Positions 1 through 10,358 of a DNA stretch of 64,000 nucleotides are shown here, piece by piece; the stretch's first letter is position 1, and every line of letters begins with the position of its first letter. Below the pieces are notes generated by a model. It saw nothing but the letters and a program-made list of their open reading frames with translations. It was not told the origin of the DNA and did no database searches. This DNA is from Nodosilinea sp. P-1105 (GTDB lineage: Bacteria > Cyanobacteriota > Cyanobacteriia > Phormidesmidales > Phormidesmidaceae), in NCBI RefSeq assembly GCF_012911975.1, contig NZ_SMDQ01000015.1, forward strand, positions 35,938 to 99,937, given 5' to 3'. The translations under genes were made by a program, and so were the position numbers.

Positions 1-315
1 CTAAGTCCCATAGGGCTTCTTCCTGTCTTGTGTTTAGGGTTACAGAACTTGCTCGCCATTACCTCTATAAAGGTAAACACCTTAAATGTATACAGTACAC
101 CGTACGCAAAGAATATAGCCGCAGTTGTTAAACGTTGCTGAAACCTCCCCTGGGAAGGATGCCGAGACTTGGATTTTTCCTTTTCCGTCGATGTTCCTAA
201 CACTCACAGCAAGGGATTTTGTAGCGTCGGCAACAATAAAACTTCTGGGGGCTTGTAACTCTTTGATAGGTCACGCAAGTTCCGTTTAACTAGCCACGTC
301 TTGTTTGGAGGGTAC
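1..315. other. Upstream intergenic region of the permease gene
   Basis: No gene is seen. The last bases (307-312, GGAGGG) form a Shine-Dalgarno-like sequence just before the ATG at 316 and favour that ATG over the in-frame TTG at 301. Promoter elements could not be assigned with confidence. Confidence 0.5.
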
Positions 316-1752
316 ATGGCACAGGCAGACCGGGAAAACATAGTTGAAGAAACTAAAGAGGCTGAAACAGTTCGAATCGATTCTGAGTTACTTTACGGTT
401 TACATGACCGTCCTTCCTTTGGAGAGTCAACGATTGTAGCCATTCAGCACGTTATGGCTTCTTTCGTCGGTATCATCACGCCGCCACTGCTGATCAGTAA
501 TGCGCTTGGTGTGGATGCATTAAACACCAGCATTATTATCAGCATGTCTTTGTTTATGAGTGGTGTTTGTACCTTCATTCAGTGCCGCCGGTTTGGCCCT
601 GTGGGGTCTGGACTGCTGAGCTTGCAGGGAACTAGTTTTGCCTTTCTAGGGCCAATCATTGGTGTTGGTGTCGCTACCATTGATGCAGGGAGTACCCCTG
701 AACAAGCCTTGGCCCTAATTTTCGGCTGTTGCTTTTTTGGCTCATCAGTTGAAATTCTGCTCAGTCAGTTTTTGCATTTGGGGCAACGCATTATCACTCC
801 AGTTGTCTCTGGTACCGTGGTGATGATCATCGGGCTCAGCCTGATTCGGACAGGGATTACTAGCTTGGCCGGAGGGGCGGCAGCGCAGGCTGGGGGCACC
901 TATGGCAGTGTGCAAAACCTGCTGCTGGGAGGGATGGTGTTAGCGATTGTGGTGGCTTTGACCCTATCCCCTAACCGCTATTTACGGATGGGGGCGATCG
1001 CCATTGGTTTGATCATTGGTTACCTGGTTGCACTGGCTTTAGGTATCGTTAATTTTGGTGCCCTGAATGAGCTTCCCCTGTTTCGTTTACCTATTCCCAT
1101 GCGCTTTGGGTTTGACGTCACCTTTGCGGCCCTGGCTCCCTTCTTAATTCTTTACCTGATTACGGCGATTGAAACGATTGGGGACTTAACGGCTACCTCG
1201 GCTGTATCTGGGGAGCCGGTGAAAGGGAATATCTATTTCCGCCGCATCAAGGGGGGTGTCTTAGGGGATGGGATTAACTCTGCCCTGGCAGCCGTATTCA
1301 ACACCTTTCCCAATACCACCTTTAGCCAAAACAACGGTGTCATTCAAATGACCGGCGTCGGCAGTCGCTATGTGGGTTTCTTTGTTGCCGGTATCTTTGC
1401 CCTGTTGGGGCTTTTCCCGCTGTTGGGCGGTGTTTTGCAGGCCATTCCTCAGCCTGTGCTGGGAGGGGCCACCATCGTGATGTTTGGCTCTATCGCCGTG
1501 GCTGGCTTAAACATTGTGGCGTCTACGGGGTTAGATCGCCGCTCAGCGGTGATTGTAGCGGTTTCCCTAGCATTGGGGCTTGGGGTCGTCTATTCTCCGG
1601 AAATTTTGGCCGACAAACCCCCTCTGATTAGGAATGTATTTTCCTCAGGGATTTCGACCGGTGGTTTAACGGCTATTTTGCTCAACATTATTCTGCCGGG
1701 GCGTCCCCCTGCACCCCGCCGCACCCCTGACCCAGCGGCGGCCGAAGCCTAA
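316..1752 (+). CDS. NCS2 family nucleobase:cation symporter (uracil/xanthine permease type)
   Basis: A 478-residue polytopic inner-membrane protein with about 12-14 hydrophobic segments. The motif SQNNGVIQMTGVGSR (Gln near residue 338) is the signature of the purine-type NCS2 permeases (XanQ/UapA group), and the preceding NTFPNTTF and following FPLLGGVLQAIPQPVLGGA stretches also match the family. It should import a nucleobase, most likely xanthine or uric acid, with H+ or Na+; the exact substrate cannot be read from sequence. The ATG at 316 is preceded by GGAGGG; a TTG at 301 would add five residues. The gene stands alone, followed by a weak hairpin (1761-1786) and a dispersed palindromic repeat. 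Confidence 0.9.
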   Translation: MAQADRENIVEETKEAETVRIDSELLYGLHDRPSFGESTIVAIQHVMASFVGIITPPLLISNALGVDALNTSIIISMSLFMSGVCTFIQCRRFGPVGSGLLSLQGTSFAFLGPIIGVGVATIDAGSTPEQALALIFGCCFFGSSVEILLSQFLHLGQRIITPVVSGTVVMIIGLSLIRTGITSLAGGAAAQAGGTYGSVQNLLLGGMVLAIVVALTLSPNRYLRMGAIAIGLIIGYLVALALGIVNFGALNELPLFRLPIPMRFGFDVTFAALAPFLILYLITAIETIGDLTATSAVSGEPVKGNIYFRRIKGGVLGDGINSALAAVFNTFPNTTFSQNNGVIQMTGVGSRYVGFFVAGIFALLGLFPLLGGVLQAIPQPVLGGATIVMFGSIAVAGLNIVASTGLDRRSAVIVAVSLALGLGVVYSPEILADKPPLIRNVFSSGISTGGLTAILLNIILPGRPPAPRRTPDPAAAEA

Positions 1753-1760
1753 TATCCGCA

Positions 1761-1786
1761 AGCCTGGAGGGAACCCCAGCCAGGCT
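1761..1786 (+). terminator. Possible terminator hairpin after the permease gene
   Basis: AGCCTGG (1761-1767) pairs with CCAGGCT (1780-1786) eight bases after the stop codon. The following T-tract is poor, so termination is uncertain. Confidence 0.35.
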
Positions 1787-1928
1787 ATTTCGATGTTTTG
1801 GCCAAGGGTTTTGATCGTCCAAAGGTCTTGGCTAAATCCGGCGATTTGAAAAAACGACATATTTTCTGGGCTGTTCTTTCAGCTACATATCGCCATCAAG
1901 TTCCTTGATACCGTCAAGGAGTTTTATA

Positions 1929-1987
1929 CCAAGTCCAGCTCGAGATCTGGAGTTTTCCCACCAGCAGAACTCTAGATCTGGACTTGG
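1929..1987. repeat. 59-bp dispersed palindromic repeat, copy 1
   Basis: An imperfect inverted repeat with outer arms CCAAGTCC and GGACTTGG and inner parts around AGATCTGGAGTTTT and AACTCTAGATCT. Near-identical copies lie at 22994-23051 (opposite orientation) and 29445-29503. All three are intergenic and carry TATA next to the CCAAGTCC end. It looks like a REP- or MITE-type element. Confidence 0.8.
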
Positions 1988-2028
1988 GTTTGATTTAATT
2001 TCAGACATTTATGGTGTGAGGAGTACGA

Positions 2029-4017
2029 ATGCTTAACCATGTTGTTCCTAGCGCAGTTATGCGCTGGTTTACGGCTGCAAATTGTCGCCGTAGCCTGTGG
2101 TCGGTGGCCTTGCTATTGTTGCCTAGCTTATCTGCGGTGGCCGCTGAGCCCCCGACGGCTGAGTCCGTGTCTTCTGGGGCCGTGTCTTCTGGGGCAGGGT
2201 TGGCTGCGATCGCCCCTAGTTCTGCCACCACTGCTTCAGTCGCAACTTTAACTCCAGACGGATTAGCCGGGGCTGAGGTTCCCACCACCGTCCCAGTAAC
2301 AGCTCTGGGGGAAGATAGCTCTCGCCTTGGCTTTGCCGATGGGGGCGTGGAATTGGCGGAAAGTAGCCTTGCTGAGCCCGCTAACACTTTCCAGGTGAGC
2401 TATCTGGCGGCTAGTCTAGACACTAGTGAACGGCTCCTGCCAATGGCGACGGATTTAGCCCAGGTGACCCGGGTAACTGACTTCTCAGACGTGCTGCCCA
2501 GCGACTGGGCGTTTCAAGCCCTGAGCGGCCTGGTGGAAAACTATGGCTGTATTCAGGGGTATCCCGATCGCACCTTCCGGGGGCAGCGCAGCATCACCCG
2601 CTTTGAATTTGCCGCTGGCCTCAATGCCTGTCTAGACGTACTAGCCACCCTGATTGGCGGTGTGGCTGGGGAAGATTTAGAGGTAATTCGGCGCTTACAA
2701 GACGAGTTTGCTGTGGAGTTGGCGTCTCTCGATGGTCGGGTTGACCTGCTGGAAGCGGAGGTGGCGGAACTGCGATCGCAGCAATTTGCCACCCAAACCA
2801 AACTGCGGGGATCGGCTTACTTTAACCTGGGCACCGGCTTTACCAATGGGGCCATTTTGGCCGAGGGGAACAGCGTCTTTGCGGCCGCCCGAGACGGTGC
2901 GGGGCAGCCCGTTGTGCGCACCATCGATCGCGATCCCGGCACCCCGTTTGGTGGGCTCACCTGGATCAACATGGACACCTCCTTCACCGGAGCTGACCGA
3001 CTGAAACTACAATTCACCGCTGGCTCTGGGACTGGGGTCGGTAACTTGTATGGCTCTGCCGGGCTATTCAACACTTTCGGGGTGCCCTTCACCTTCCAAA
3101 GCGGTGGTGGTGGTAACTACAGCTTGTTTATTCGGGAGCTCAGCTACCAGTTTCCCCTGGGGGATAGTCTCACGGTGGACATTGGACCTCGGATTAACTG
3201 GTACGGCTACTTCGATCAAAACCGCTACACCTTCTTTGGCACCGGGGCCAACAGCTTTAACTCCAGCGGTAGCACCCTAGTCAATAGCCTGGACCGGGGG
3301 GCTGGTGTCATCGCCGTGTGGGACATTGCCAACTGGCTCGACCTGCGAGTGGGCTACCTGGCGGAAAATAACGAGTTTCTACCCGGAACTCGGGCTGCGT
3401 CAGATCCGACCCGTGGCCTGTTTGGCGGCACCAACACCCTAACCGGTCAAATTGGCTTGCGCCCCTTCAACAACCTCAACCTGCGATTCCTTTACACCCG
3501 CTCCAACATTGAGCCAGCTCCGGGCACTGGCTTTATTGGCGGTAGCTTCCAACCCATTTACGGGTTTGCGGATGATGGATTTGGTGGTCCGTTAACCAAT
3601 GCCCCAGCGGATACTTTTGTGGTCAATTTTGACTGGACCCCGGCCAGCTGGCTGGGGTTGTTTGGTCGCTATAGTTATGGTTCCACTCAGTTAACGTCTG
3701 CCACAACCGGTGCCAGAGTAGGAGACGTCAACGCCCAGGCATTCCAGTTTGGCCTTGCCTTCCCCGACTTGTTTAAAGAAGGTGCTCTGGCCACCCTGTC
3801 CTATGTCATCCCCTTTGACGTAACCGGTGGCCGCGAGTTTCTGATCTCCGGGGGTGGGGATGGCGGTACCCAGCAAGAGCTGGAGCTATCGTACCGATAC
3901 CCTCTGACCCGGAATATTGCCCTGATGCCGTCTGCCTATTGGATTATGAACGCCAATAACTTCGACAGCAATCCGGACATCTTTATCTTTAACCTCCAAA
4001 CTCAGTTCTCCTTCTAG
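2029..4017 (+). CDS. SLH-domain outer-membrane porin (cyanobacterial OprB-like / iron uptake porin type)
   Basis: A 662-residue protein. A Sec-type signal peptide ends near the VAAEP sequence (about residue 40). After a low-complexity Ala/Ser/Thr linker comes one SLH domain (about 149-210, with WAFQAL and GYPDRTFRG), which tethers the porin to periplasmic peptidoglycan. A short coiled coil follows (about 228-252, LASLDGRVDLLEAEVAEL), then an OprB-type beta-barrel to the C-terminus, which ends in Phe (QTQFSF) as is usual for BamA substrates. This is the standard architecture of cyanobacterial major porins, which pass small solutes and inorganic ions. A strong terminator follows at 4041-4089. 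Confidence 0.92.
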   Translation: MLNHVVPSAVMRWFTAANCRRSLWSVALLLLPSLSAVAAEPPTAESVSSGAVSSGAGLAAIAPSSATTASVATLTPDGLAGAEVPTTVPVTALGEDSSRLGFADGGVELAESSLAEPANTFQVSYLAASLDTSERLLPMATDLAQVTRVTDFSDVLPSDWAFQALSGLVENYGCIQGYPDRTFRGQRSITRFEFAAGLNACLDVLATLIGGVAGEDLEVIRRLQDEFAVELASLDGRVDLLEAEVAELRSQQFATQTKLRGSAYFNLGTGFTNGAILAEGNSVFAAARDGAGQPVVRTIDRDPGTPFGGLTWINMDTSFTGADRLKLQFTAGSGTGVGNLYGSAGLFNTFGVPFTFQSGGGGNYSLFIRELSYQFPLGDSLTVDIGPRINWYGYFDQNRYTFFGTGANSFNSSGSTLVNSLDRGAGVIAVWDIANWLDLRVGYLAENNEFLPGTRAASDPTRGLFGGTNTLTGQIGLRPFNNLNLRFLYTRSNIEPAPGTGFIGGSFQPIYGFADDGFGGPLTNAPADTFVVNFDWTPASWLGLFGRYSYGSTQLTSATTGARVGDVNAQAFQFGLAFPDLFKEGALATLSYVIPFDVTGGREFLISGGGDGGTQQELELSYRYPLTRNIALMPSAYWIMNANNFDSNPDIFIFNLQTQFSF

Positions 4018-4040
4018 ACCTGTCTCAGTTGTCTGTCCTC

Positions 4041-4089
4041 AGACGCCTTTACCCGGTTGGTACCAACCAGGGCAAAGGCGTCTTTTTTT
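4041..4089 (+). terminator. Rho-independent terminator of the porin gene
   Basis: AGACGCCTTT (4041-4050) pairs with AAAGGCGTCT (4074-4083), the loop itself can pair (GGTTGGTACCAACC), and a seven-T run follows. Confidence 0.88.
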
Positions 4090-4104
4090 GGCCCTGCCGC
4101 AATC

Positions 4105-4316
4105 CTGCCAAAACGCCGGTACAGCTCCCAGCGCTTGACTAACGGCGGTGCCCTTCGATAGAACAGGAAGAAACCCGGTGAGGGCGTTTCTTGGGGCTTG
4201 TGGGCAGAGCCCACCCTACGATCGGAGCCGTGTTTCTTAGGAGGGTTCTGTCCTGGAATATCGAGAAGTTCACAATCTATGAATCCAAGAACCCTGGGAT
4301 CTTGGGCTAACCCCCT
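4105..4316. repeat. Degenerate copy of the CCCAGGG/GGTACAG repeat family
   Basis: Fragments AACGCCGGTACAGCTCCCAG (about 4110) and GAACCCTGGGATCTTGG (about 4288), with a TCCTGG stretch between them, resemble the family seen intact at 28170-28264 and 29230-29326. This copy is broken up and also contains the GGGCAGAGCCCACCCTAC motif. It fills most of the 307-bp gap, which holds no gene. Confidence 0.5.
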
Positions 4317-4324
4317 CATCCTGG

Positions 4325-5764
4325 TCAATCCTCCCGAATTTTTGGAGTTTTGCGGGCAATCACCACCATCTGGTCTTTGTGGGCTAACCGGTAGCTGGCT
4401 GGGGGGTTAACGAGGGTGTGACGCTTGGGATGGCCAATTTCTAAGGCAATAATCAGGGCATCTTGGCGCTGCTTCAGTCGATCCACCGCTTGCCAAAAGG
4501 GCAAATCGACCCAGGAGGCGGGCACCGGTAGTTTATAGATTTGGTTGCCCACCTGCACGGTCAATAGTTCTGCCAGTACGTCAACAGACCCTTGGGTGCG
4601 GGCGGAAGATGCGATCATGTGACTGGCAATTTCATCAGAGACAATCACATCATCTACCCCAGCGACTTTAAGTTGGACGTCGTTTTGGCGATCGAGTAAC
4701 TGGGCACAGGTGTAGACTGCTGGGTTTAGCTTTTCAATGGTGAGGGCGGCCAGTACCGTGCGGGCGTCAATGTCTTGATCGCTGCGGGGGCGGGAAGAAT
4801 CAGCCAGTAAAATAGCCCGAGAGGCATGGATGATGCGAATGGTTTCCAGCACATCAATGCGGGTATAGTCGCCGGTATAGCAATACAGCTGCGACAAGTT
4901 TAAGTGTTGTAACGCCTTTTCTGGGGTTTCGGTAAATTCGGCAACAATCACAATCACATTATCTTCGATCTCCGGGTCCATCAACAGCTCTTCTACCACA
5001 TGGACCCCATTGCGGTTCCAGCCACAGATGACGGTATGGCCGGTCAATTCATCAAGCTCAATCATGTGAAATCCTACTGCAGAACGTAGCCGCTGGACCA
5101 TGGTGGCCGACACCAAACCCGTAACCACCGCAAATAAGGTCAACCCCCCCAACATCAACATCAACGTCAGCGCTTTGCCGACAGCCGTTTCAGGTTCCCC
5201 ACCAATGGGTTCAGCTCCTACTAACATAAACAGGCTCCACCAGATGGTTTTGCCTAAAGAATCAAGGTCTGGGTTTTGGCTACTTTCAATTAAATAAAGC
5301 CCCAGGGCACCAGACAAGACAATCACCCCCAAGGTGGCCAACAATCCCACTTGAGCTCCTAGCCCAATCGCCAAAGATGAGGAAAATCGGGCTAAGTTAT
5401 GGTTCACCAAAATGCTGGCCCGCAGCAGCCGCAGCAGCCGCAGCAGCCGCAGTACGGGAAACCGGTAGGGAAAAGGAAACACCGCTAAAAGGTCAAACCA
5501 GTAGTGGCGGAAAAACCGAGCCTTGTTGCGGGCGGCCCAGTAGCGAGTCCCCAGTTCTAGCCAAAAAATAGCGGTGAGCCCGGTTTGCAGGTGTCGTAGC
5601 CGCATGTAGCCTAGACTATCTGGGGTAGACCCCACCTCCACAAACACCAAAATTACCGATAGCAAAATTAGGATAATTAATACCAGCTCTGTACCAGGGG
5701 CATGGAGAAACCGATTGACCCGGGCTTTAAGCGACAACGGCGAAGGCTGTAGCAAATTGCTCAT
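4325..5764 (-). CDS. Voltage-gated-like ion channel with RCK/TrkA-N domain and atypical selectivity filter
   Basis: A 479-residue membrane protein. Residues 25-215 form a six-helix ion-channel module: an Arg-rich S4 helix (101-117, repeated LRLLR), a pore helix (TIWWSLFML, 173-181) and S6. The C-terminal half from about residue 242 (GHTVICGWNRNG) is an RCK/TrkA-N-type nucleotide-binding domain followed by a TrkA-C-like region, which gates K+ channels in the family. Where the family has TVGYGD, this protein has LVGAEPIGGEP (181-191), so K+ selectivity is not certain. The downstream half of a 4-nt overlap (ATGA-type) with the CxxC protein gene suggests co-transcription. Confidence 0.8.
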   Translation of the reverse strand: MSNLLQPSPLSLKARVNRFLHAPGTELVLIILILLSVILVFVEVGSTPDSLGYMRLRHLQTGLTAIFWLELGTRYWAARNKARFFRHYWFDLLAVFPFPYRFPVLRLLRLLRLLRASILVNHNLARFSSSLAIGLGAQVGLLATLGVIVLSGALGLYLIESSQNPDLDSLGKTIWWSLFMLVGAEPIGGEPETAVGKALTLMLMLGGLTLFAVVTGLVSATMVQRLRSAVGFHMIELDELTGHTVICGWNRNGVHVVEELLMDPEIEDNVIVIVAEFTETPEKALQHLNLSQLYCYTGDYTRIDVLETIRIIHASRAILLADSSRPRSDQDIDARTVLAALTIEKLNPAVYTCAQLLDRQNDVQLKVAGVDDVIVSDEIASHMIASSARTQGSVDVLAELLTVQVGNQIYKLPVPASWVDLPFWQAVDRLKQRQDALIIALEIGHPKRHTLVNPPASYRLAHKDQMVVIARKTPKIRED

Positions 5765-5949
5765 TCTAGATAGTCGGTATTGATCTGGATGTCCAGGCTG
5801 ACATCATCAACGGTGATATAGAGCTGGTTGGGGCGGCAGCACACCTGGCAGTCTTCGATATAGGTTTGGCTCAGCCCAGCCGATAGATCCACAAAGGTGG
5901 TATTCACCTCTCCACAAAAGGCGCAGGTGTAGTCAGCCGTAGATTCCAT
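5761..5949 (-). CDS. CPXCG-type cysteine-rich small protein
   Basis: A 62-residue protein with two CxxC pairs (CAFC and CQVC, the latter followed by another Cys) that should bind one zinc ion. It resembles the short bacterial CPXCG-motif proteins of unknown function, although the first pair here is CAFCG rather than CPXCG. The stop codon overlaps the start of the downstream ion-channel gene by 4 nt, so the two are probably one transcript. It may be a metal-binding adaptor; no function is established. Confidence 0.75.
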   Translation of the reverse strand: MESTADYTCAFCGEVNTTFVDLSAGLSQTYIEDCQVCCRPNQLYITVDDVSLDIQINTDYLE

Positions 5950-6085
5950 AGGGGTGCAAAATAAAGTGCAGGAGTTACCATAGGAGGTTGGGGAACGCCA
6001 AAGGTTCCCATAGCGTCATGTCTCCCATAGCGTCATGCAATTAGCCCTGGCCGTGGGGGCCAGATTGTTGACTATTTACGAGGCC

Positions 6086-6652
6086 ATGATGAAAACAATT
6101 CCATTTGCTACCCTACCACTGGTTTTAGTCGGTTTAGCTGGCATGCCCCAGGGGTTAGTTAACGCCCCCGTGGCCCAGGCCCAAGTGTTTGTGTCGGGGC
6201 CGGTGCAAGCGGTCAACCCCACCCAAGAAAAGTTGTTCCTCAACAACGATACAGTGGTCGAACGATCGCTGACTGTTAGCAGCGCCACCACCATAAACGG
6301 TCGGTCAGTGCCCGCTGGGTCGGTGATTCGGGGCCAATTTGAGCCAGCTCCTGGTGGGCTACGCTATGTGGCCACCTCAGTTGAGGTGGGCAATCAGATT
6401 TATCCTCTACAAGCGACCTCTGACCTGCTCCATGATGTCAAAGACCCTCGGGAAACCACAGGCGGCGCGATCGCCCGAGATGCCGCCATTGGTGCCGCTG
6501 GCGGAGCAGCCCTAGGCGGTATTTTTGGCCGTCGGGTCAGCGTGGGCAGCATTGTTGGCGGTGCCGCCGCTGGAGCTGTCATCGGCAACACCACGGCCCA
6601 GCGAGTCGTGGTGATCGAGCCCAACCAGGCCATTACTTTGCACGTGCAATAA
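6086..6652 (+). CDS. Secreted glycine-zipper protein of unknown function
   Basis: About 188 residues from the ATG at 6086 (a second ATG follows at 6089). The N-terminus is a signal peptide, with a probable cleavage after AQAQ, then a beta-rich region (FVSGPVQAVNP to about residue 120) and a glycine-zipper segment (AIGAAGGAALGGIFG and SIVGGAAAGAVIG) typical of proteins that insert in or sit on the outer membrane. Longer reading from 6035 would spoil the signal peptide, so the inner start was chosen. It is a conserved cyanobacterial type; the function is not known. Confidence 0.7.
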   Translation: MMKTIPFATLPLVLVGLAGMPQGLVNAPVAQAQVFVSGPVQAVNPTQEKLFLNNDTVVERSLTVSSATTINGRSVPAGSVIRGQFEPAPGGLRYVATSVEVGNQIYPLQATSDLLHDVKDPRETTGGAIARDAAIGAAGGAALGGIFGRRVSVGSIVGGAAAGAVIGNTTAQRVVVIEPNQAITLHVQ

Positions 6653-6804
6653 ATGGCGTATTCCTCAAGGCGGGAAGCTATGCCCGTAATAGAATTCAGG
6701 AGCTAGCAGTCAGAATATAAGAAGGGTTTGGATTCTGACTCCTAGCTTCTGGCCTATCCAAAATTTCCCGGCTTAAATGTGACGCACACTCCTTGAAGCA
6801 TGCC

Positions 6805-6848
6805 AAAAAACAGGAGAGAATAGCAACTATGTCCATTCTCTCCCCTGT
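6805..6848 (-). terminator. Rho-independent terminator of prk
   Basis: On the minus strand ACAGGGGAGAGAAT pairs with ATTCTCTCCTGT across a 13-nt loop and is followed by six T residues. It lies 28 bases beyond the prk stop codon. Confidence 0.88.
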
Positions 6849-6875
6849 AGACTAAGCCAAACTAGCGTCGGTGGC

Positions 6876-7880
6876 CTAAGCGTGGGTAGCCACTTCCATA
6901 TTGGTCGCGGTTAGGCGCTCATAGGTGGCGCGCATCTTTAACCCCACCAGCACCTGGAATAGGCCGCTGCCATTGCCCGAGCCAGGATATTCCCGGTGCT
7001 TGAGTAGCAGCTCGGTCATTTCACCGTAGTACTTGGTAGAGGTATTGCTAAGGTGACTTTCGATATAAATCATCTCTTCTAAACGATCAAACTGACCGTC
7101 CACCTCGAGTACAGAGACGTCATGGCCGTAGTAAGAGTCAGGGCCGTAGTGCATGCGAATGCCGGGGTAAGAACAGGTCAACTTGCGGCCACAGGGAATC
7201 CAGTCGATGGTTGACCCCTCGTCGAACAGATAAACTGGATCGAACCCGGCTATGCCTTCCCGTTGCATCAGCCGTACCCGCAGCACCTTTTTCTCTTCAT
7301 CGTTGGGAATCAGCTGGGTGGGTAGAATCTGAATCACCACATCAGCGTACTGCTTCTGAATATCAACGTACGCTTCAAAGTCGGGACGGCGGGCATTAAT
7401 CGAGGCCAACACATCTTCGTAGCGGTGCCCCCGCTCAGCCATGTCTCGCTGGATTTTCCAGGCGATTTTTACCTCATCGCTGATATCGAGGTAAACGCTG
7501 AAGTCAATCAGCCCACGTACGCGCTCGTCATAAAGGGGATGGAGCCCTTCGATCACAACGATACGGTTAGGGTCAACCCGCTCAGGCGGATCAAGTTCCC
7601 CAGTTTCGTGGTTGTAGATGGGCTTATCAATGCTTTTGCCTTCTTTCAGGGCTTTGATCTGCTCATACATCAGATCAAAGTTGTTAGCCTCGGGGTTGAG
7701 GGCTGTAACCCCGGCAGCTTTCCGCTGCTTGCGATCAAGGCTGTGATAGTCATCTAGGCAAATAACCGTAATTAGCTCAGCGCCAAACAAATCACTCAGG
7801 CGCCGTAGAAAGGTAGATTTGCCGCATCCAGAATCCCCTGCGACACCGATTAGAACGACTTTGTCTGACTTGCTAATCAT
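6876..7880 (-). CDS. prk: Phosphoribulokinase
   Basis: A 334-residue enzyme that phosphorylates ribulose-5-phosphate with ATP to ribulose-1,5-bisphosphate, the Rubisco substrate in the Calvin cycle. The P-loop GDSGCGKST (15-23) contains Cys19; with Cys41 (VICLDDYH) this is the redox-active pair of oxygenic phototrophs. A second pair, Cys230 and Cys236 (CGRKLTC), matches the C-terminal cysteines of the plant/cyanobacterial enzyme. Thioredoxin and CP12/GAPDH control is therefore expected. Length and sequence are full and normal. It is transcribed alone, convergent with nothing, and closes with a strong terminator. Confidence 0.97.
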   Translation of the reverse strand: MISKSDKVVLIGVAGDSGCGKSTFLRRLSDLFGAELITVICLDDYHSLDRKQRKAAGVTALNPEANNFDLMYEQIKALKEGKSIDKPIYNHETGELDPPERVDPNRIVVIEGLHPLYDERVRGLIDFSVYLDISDEVKIAWKIQRDMAERGHRYEDVLASINARRPDFEAYVDIQKQYADVVIQILPTQLIPNDEEKKVLRVRLMQREGIAGFDPVYLFDEGSTIDWIPCGRKLTCSYPGIRMHYGPDSYYGHDVSVLEVDGQFDRLEEMIYIESHLSNTSTKYYGEMTELLLKHREYPGSGNGSGLFQVLVGLKMRATYERLTATNMEVATHA

Positions 7881-9991
<2,111 letters not shown>

Positions 9992-9996
9992 TGGTC

Positions 9997-10125
9997 TATC
10001 AAGTTAAAGGTGACAGGCTGAAAGGGAGCACGGCTCACGGTTTAAGGTCTACGGCTGGCCTTAAATCGCAGGTCGTAAATCATCAACCCCAGTTCGCAGA
10101 ACCCGCCATTATCAGATTGTCTGGG
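9997..10125. repeat. About 130-bp dispersed repeat (ATCAAGTTAAAG family), copy 1
   Basis: Begins TATCAAGTTAAAGGTGACAGG and ends ATTATCAGATTGTCTGGG, with an internal GGCTCACGGTTTAAGGTCTACGG. Related copies lie at 35430-35558 (same orientation) and 44092-44236 (opposite orientation). This copy separates the petH stop codon from the apparent petH terminator. Confidence 0.75.
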
Positions 10126-10232
10126 CATTTCTGAGCATTAGTGGGAACTGCCTGAGAAGTCGCTTTGAGACGCCGCCAAGTCCAGCCATGGCCACGACCT
10201 AGGCTGGACCTTGACGTGAATAACGCTAGGCT

Positions 10233-10267
10233 ACAGGAAGGGCGAGTCGTCCTTCCTGTTTTGTTTG
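10233..10267 (+). terminator. Rho-independent terminator, probably of petH
   Basis: A perfect 9-bp stem, ACAGGAAGG with CCTTCCTGT, followed by TTTTGTTT. It lies 240 bases after petH, with a dispersed repeat in between. Confidence 0.82.
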
Positions 10268-10358
10268 GTGCCATTGCTGATACTAGCGATGGCACCACCG
10301 CCCACGAATCCCTTTACAATTGGGTCAGAAATGATGCGATTAGGACTTAAGACCGTTG

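Noticed and set aside
5377..5571. ORF with a poly-Ala run
   Set aside because: Antisense shadow of the Arg/Leu-rich S4 helix of the ion channel.
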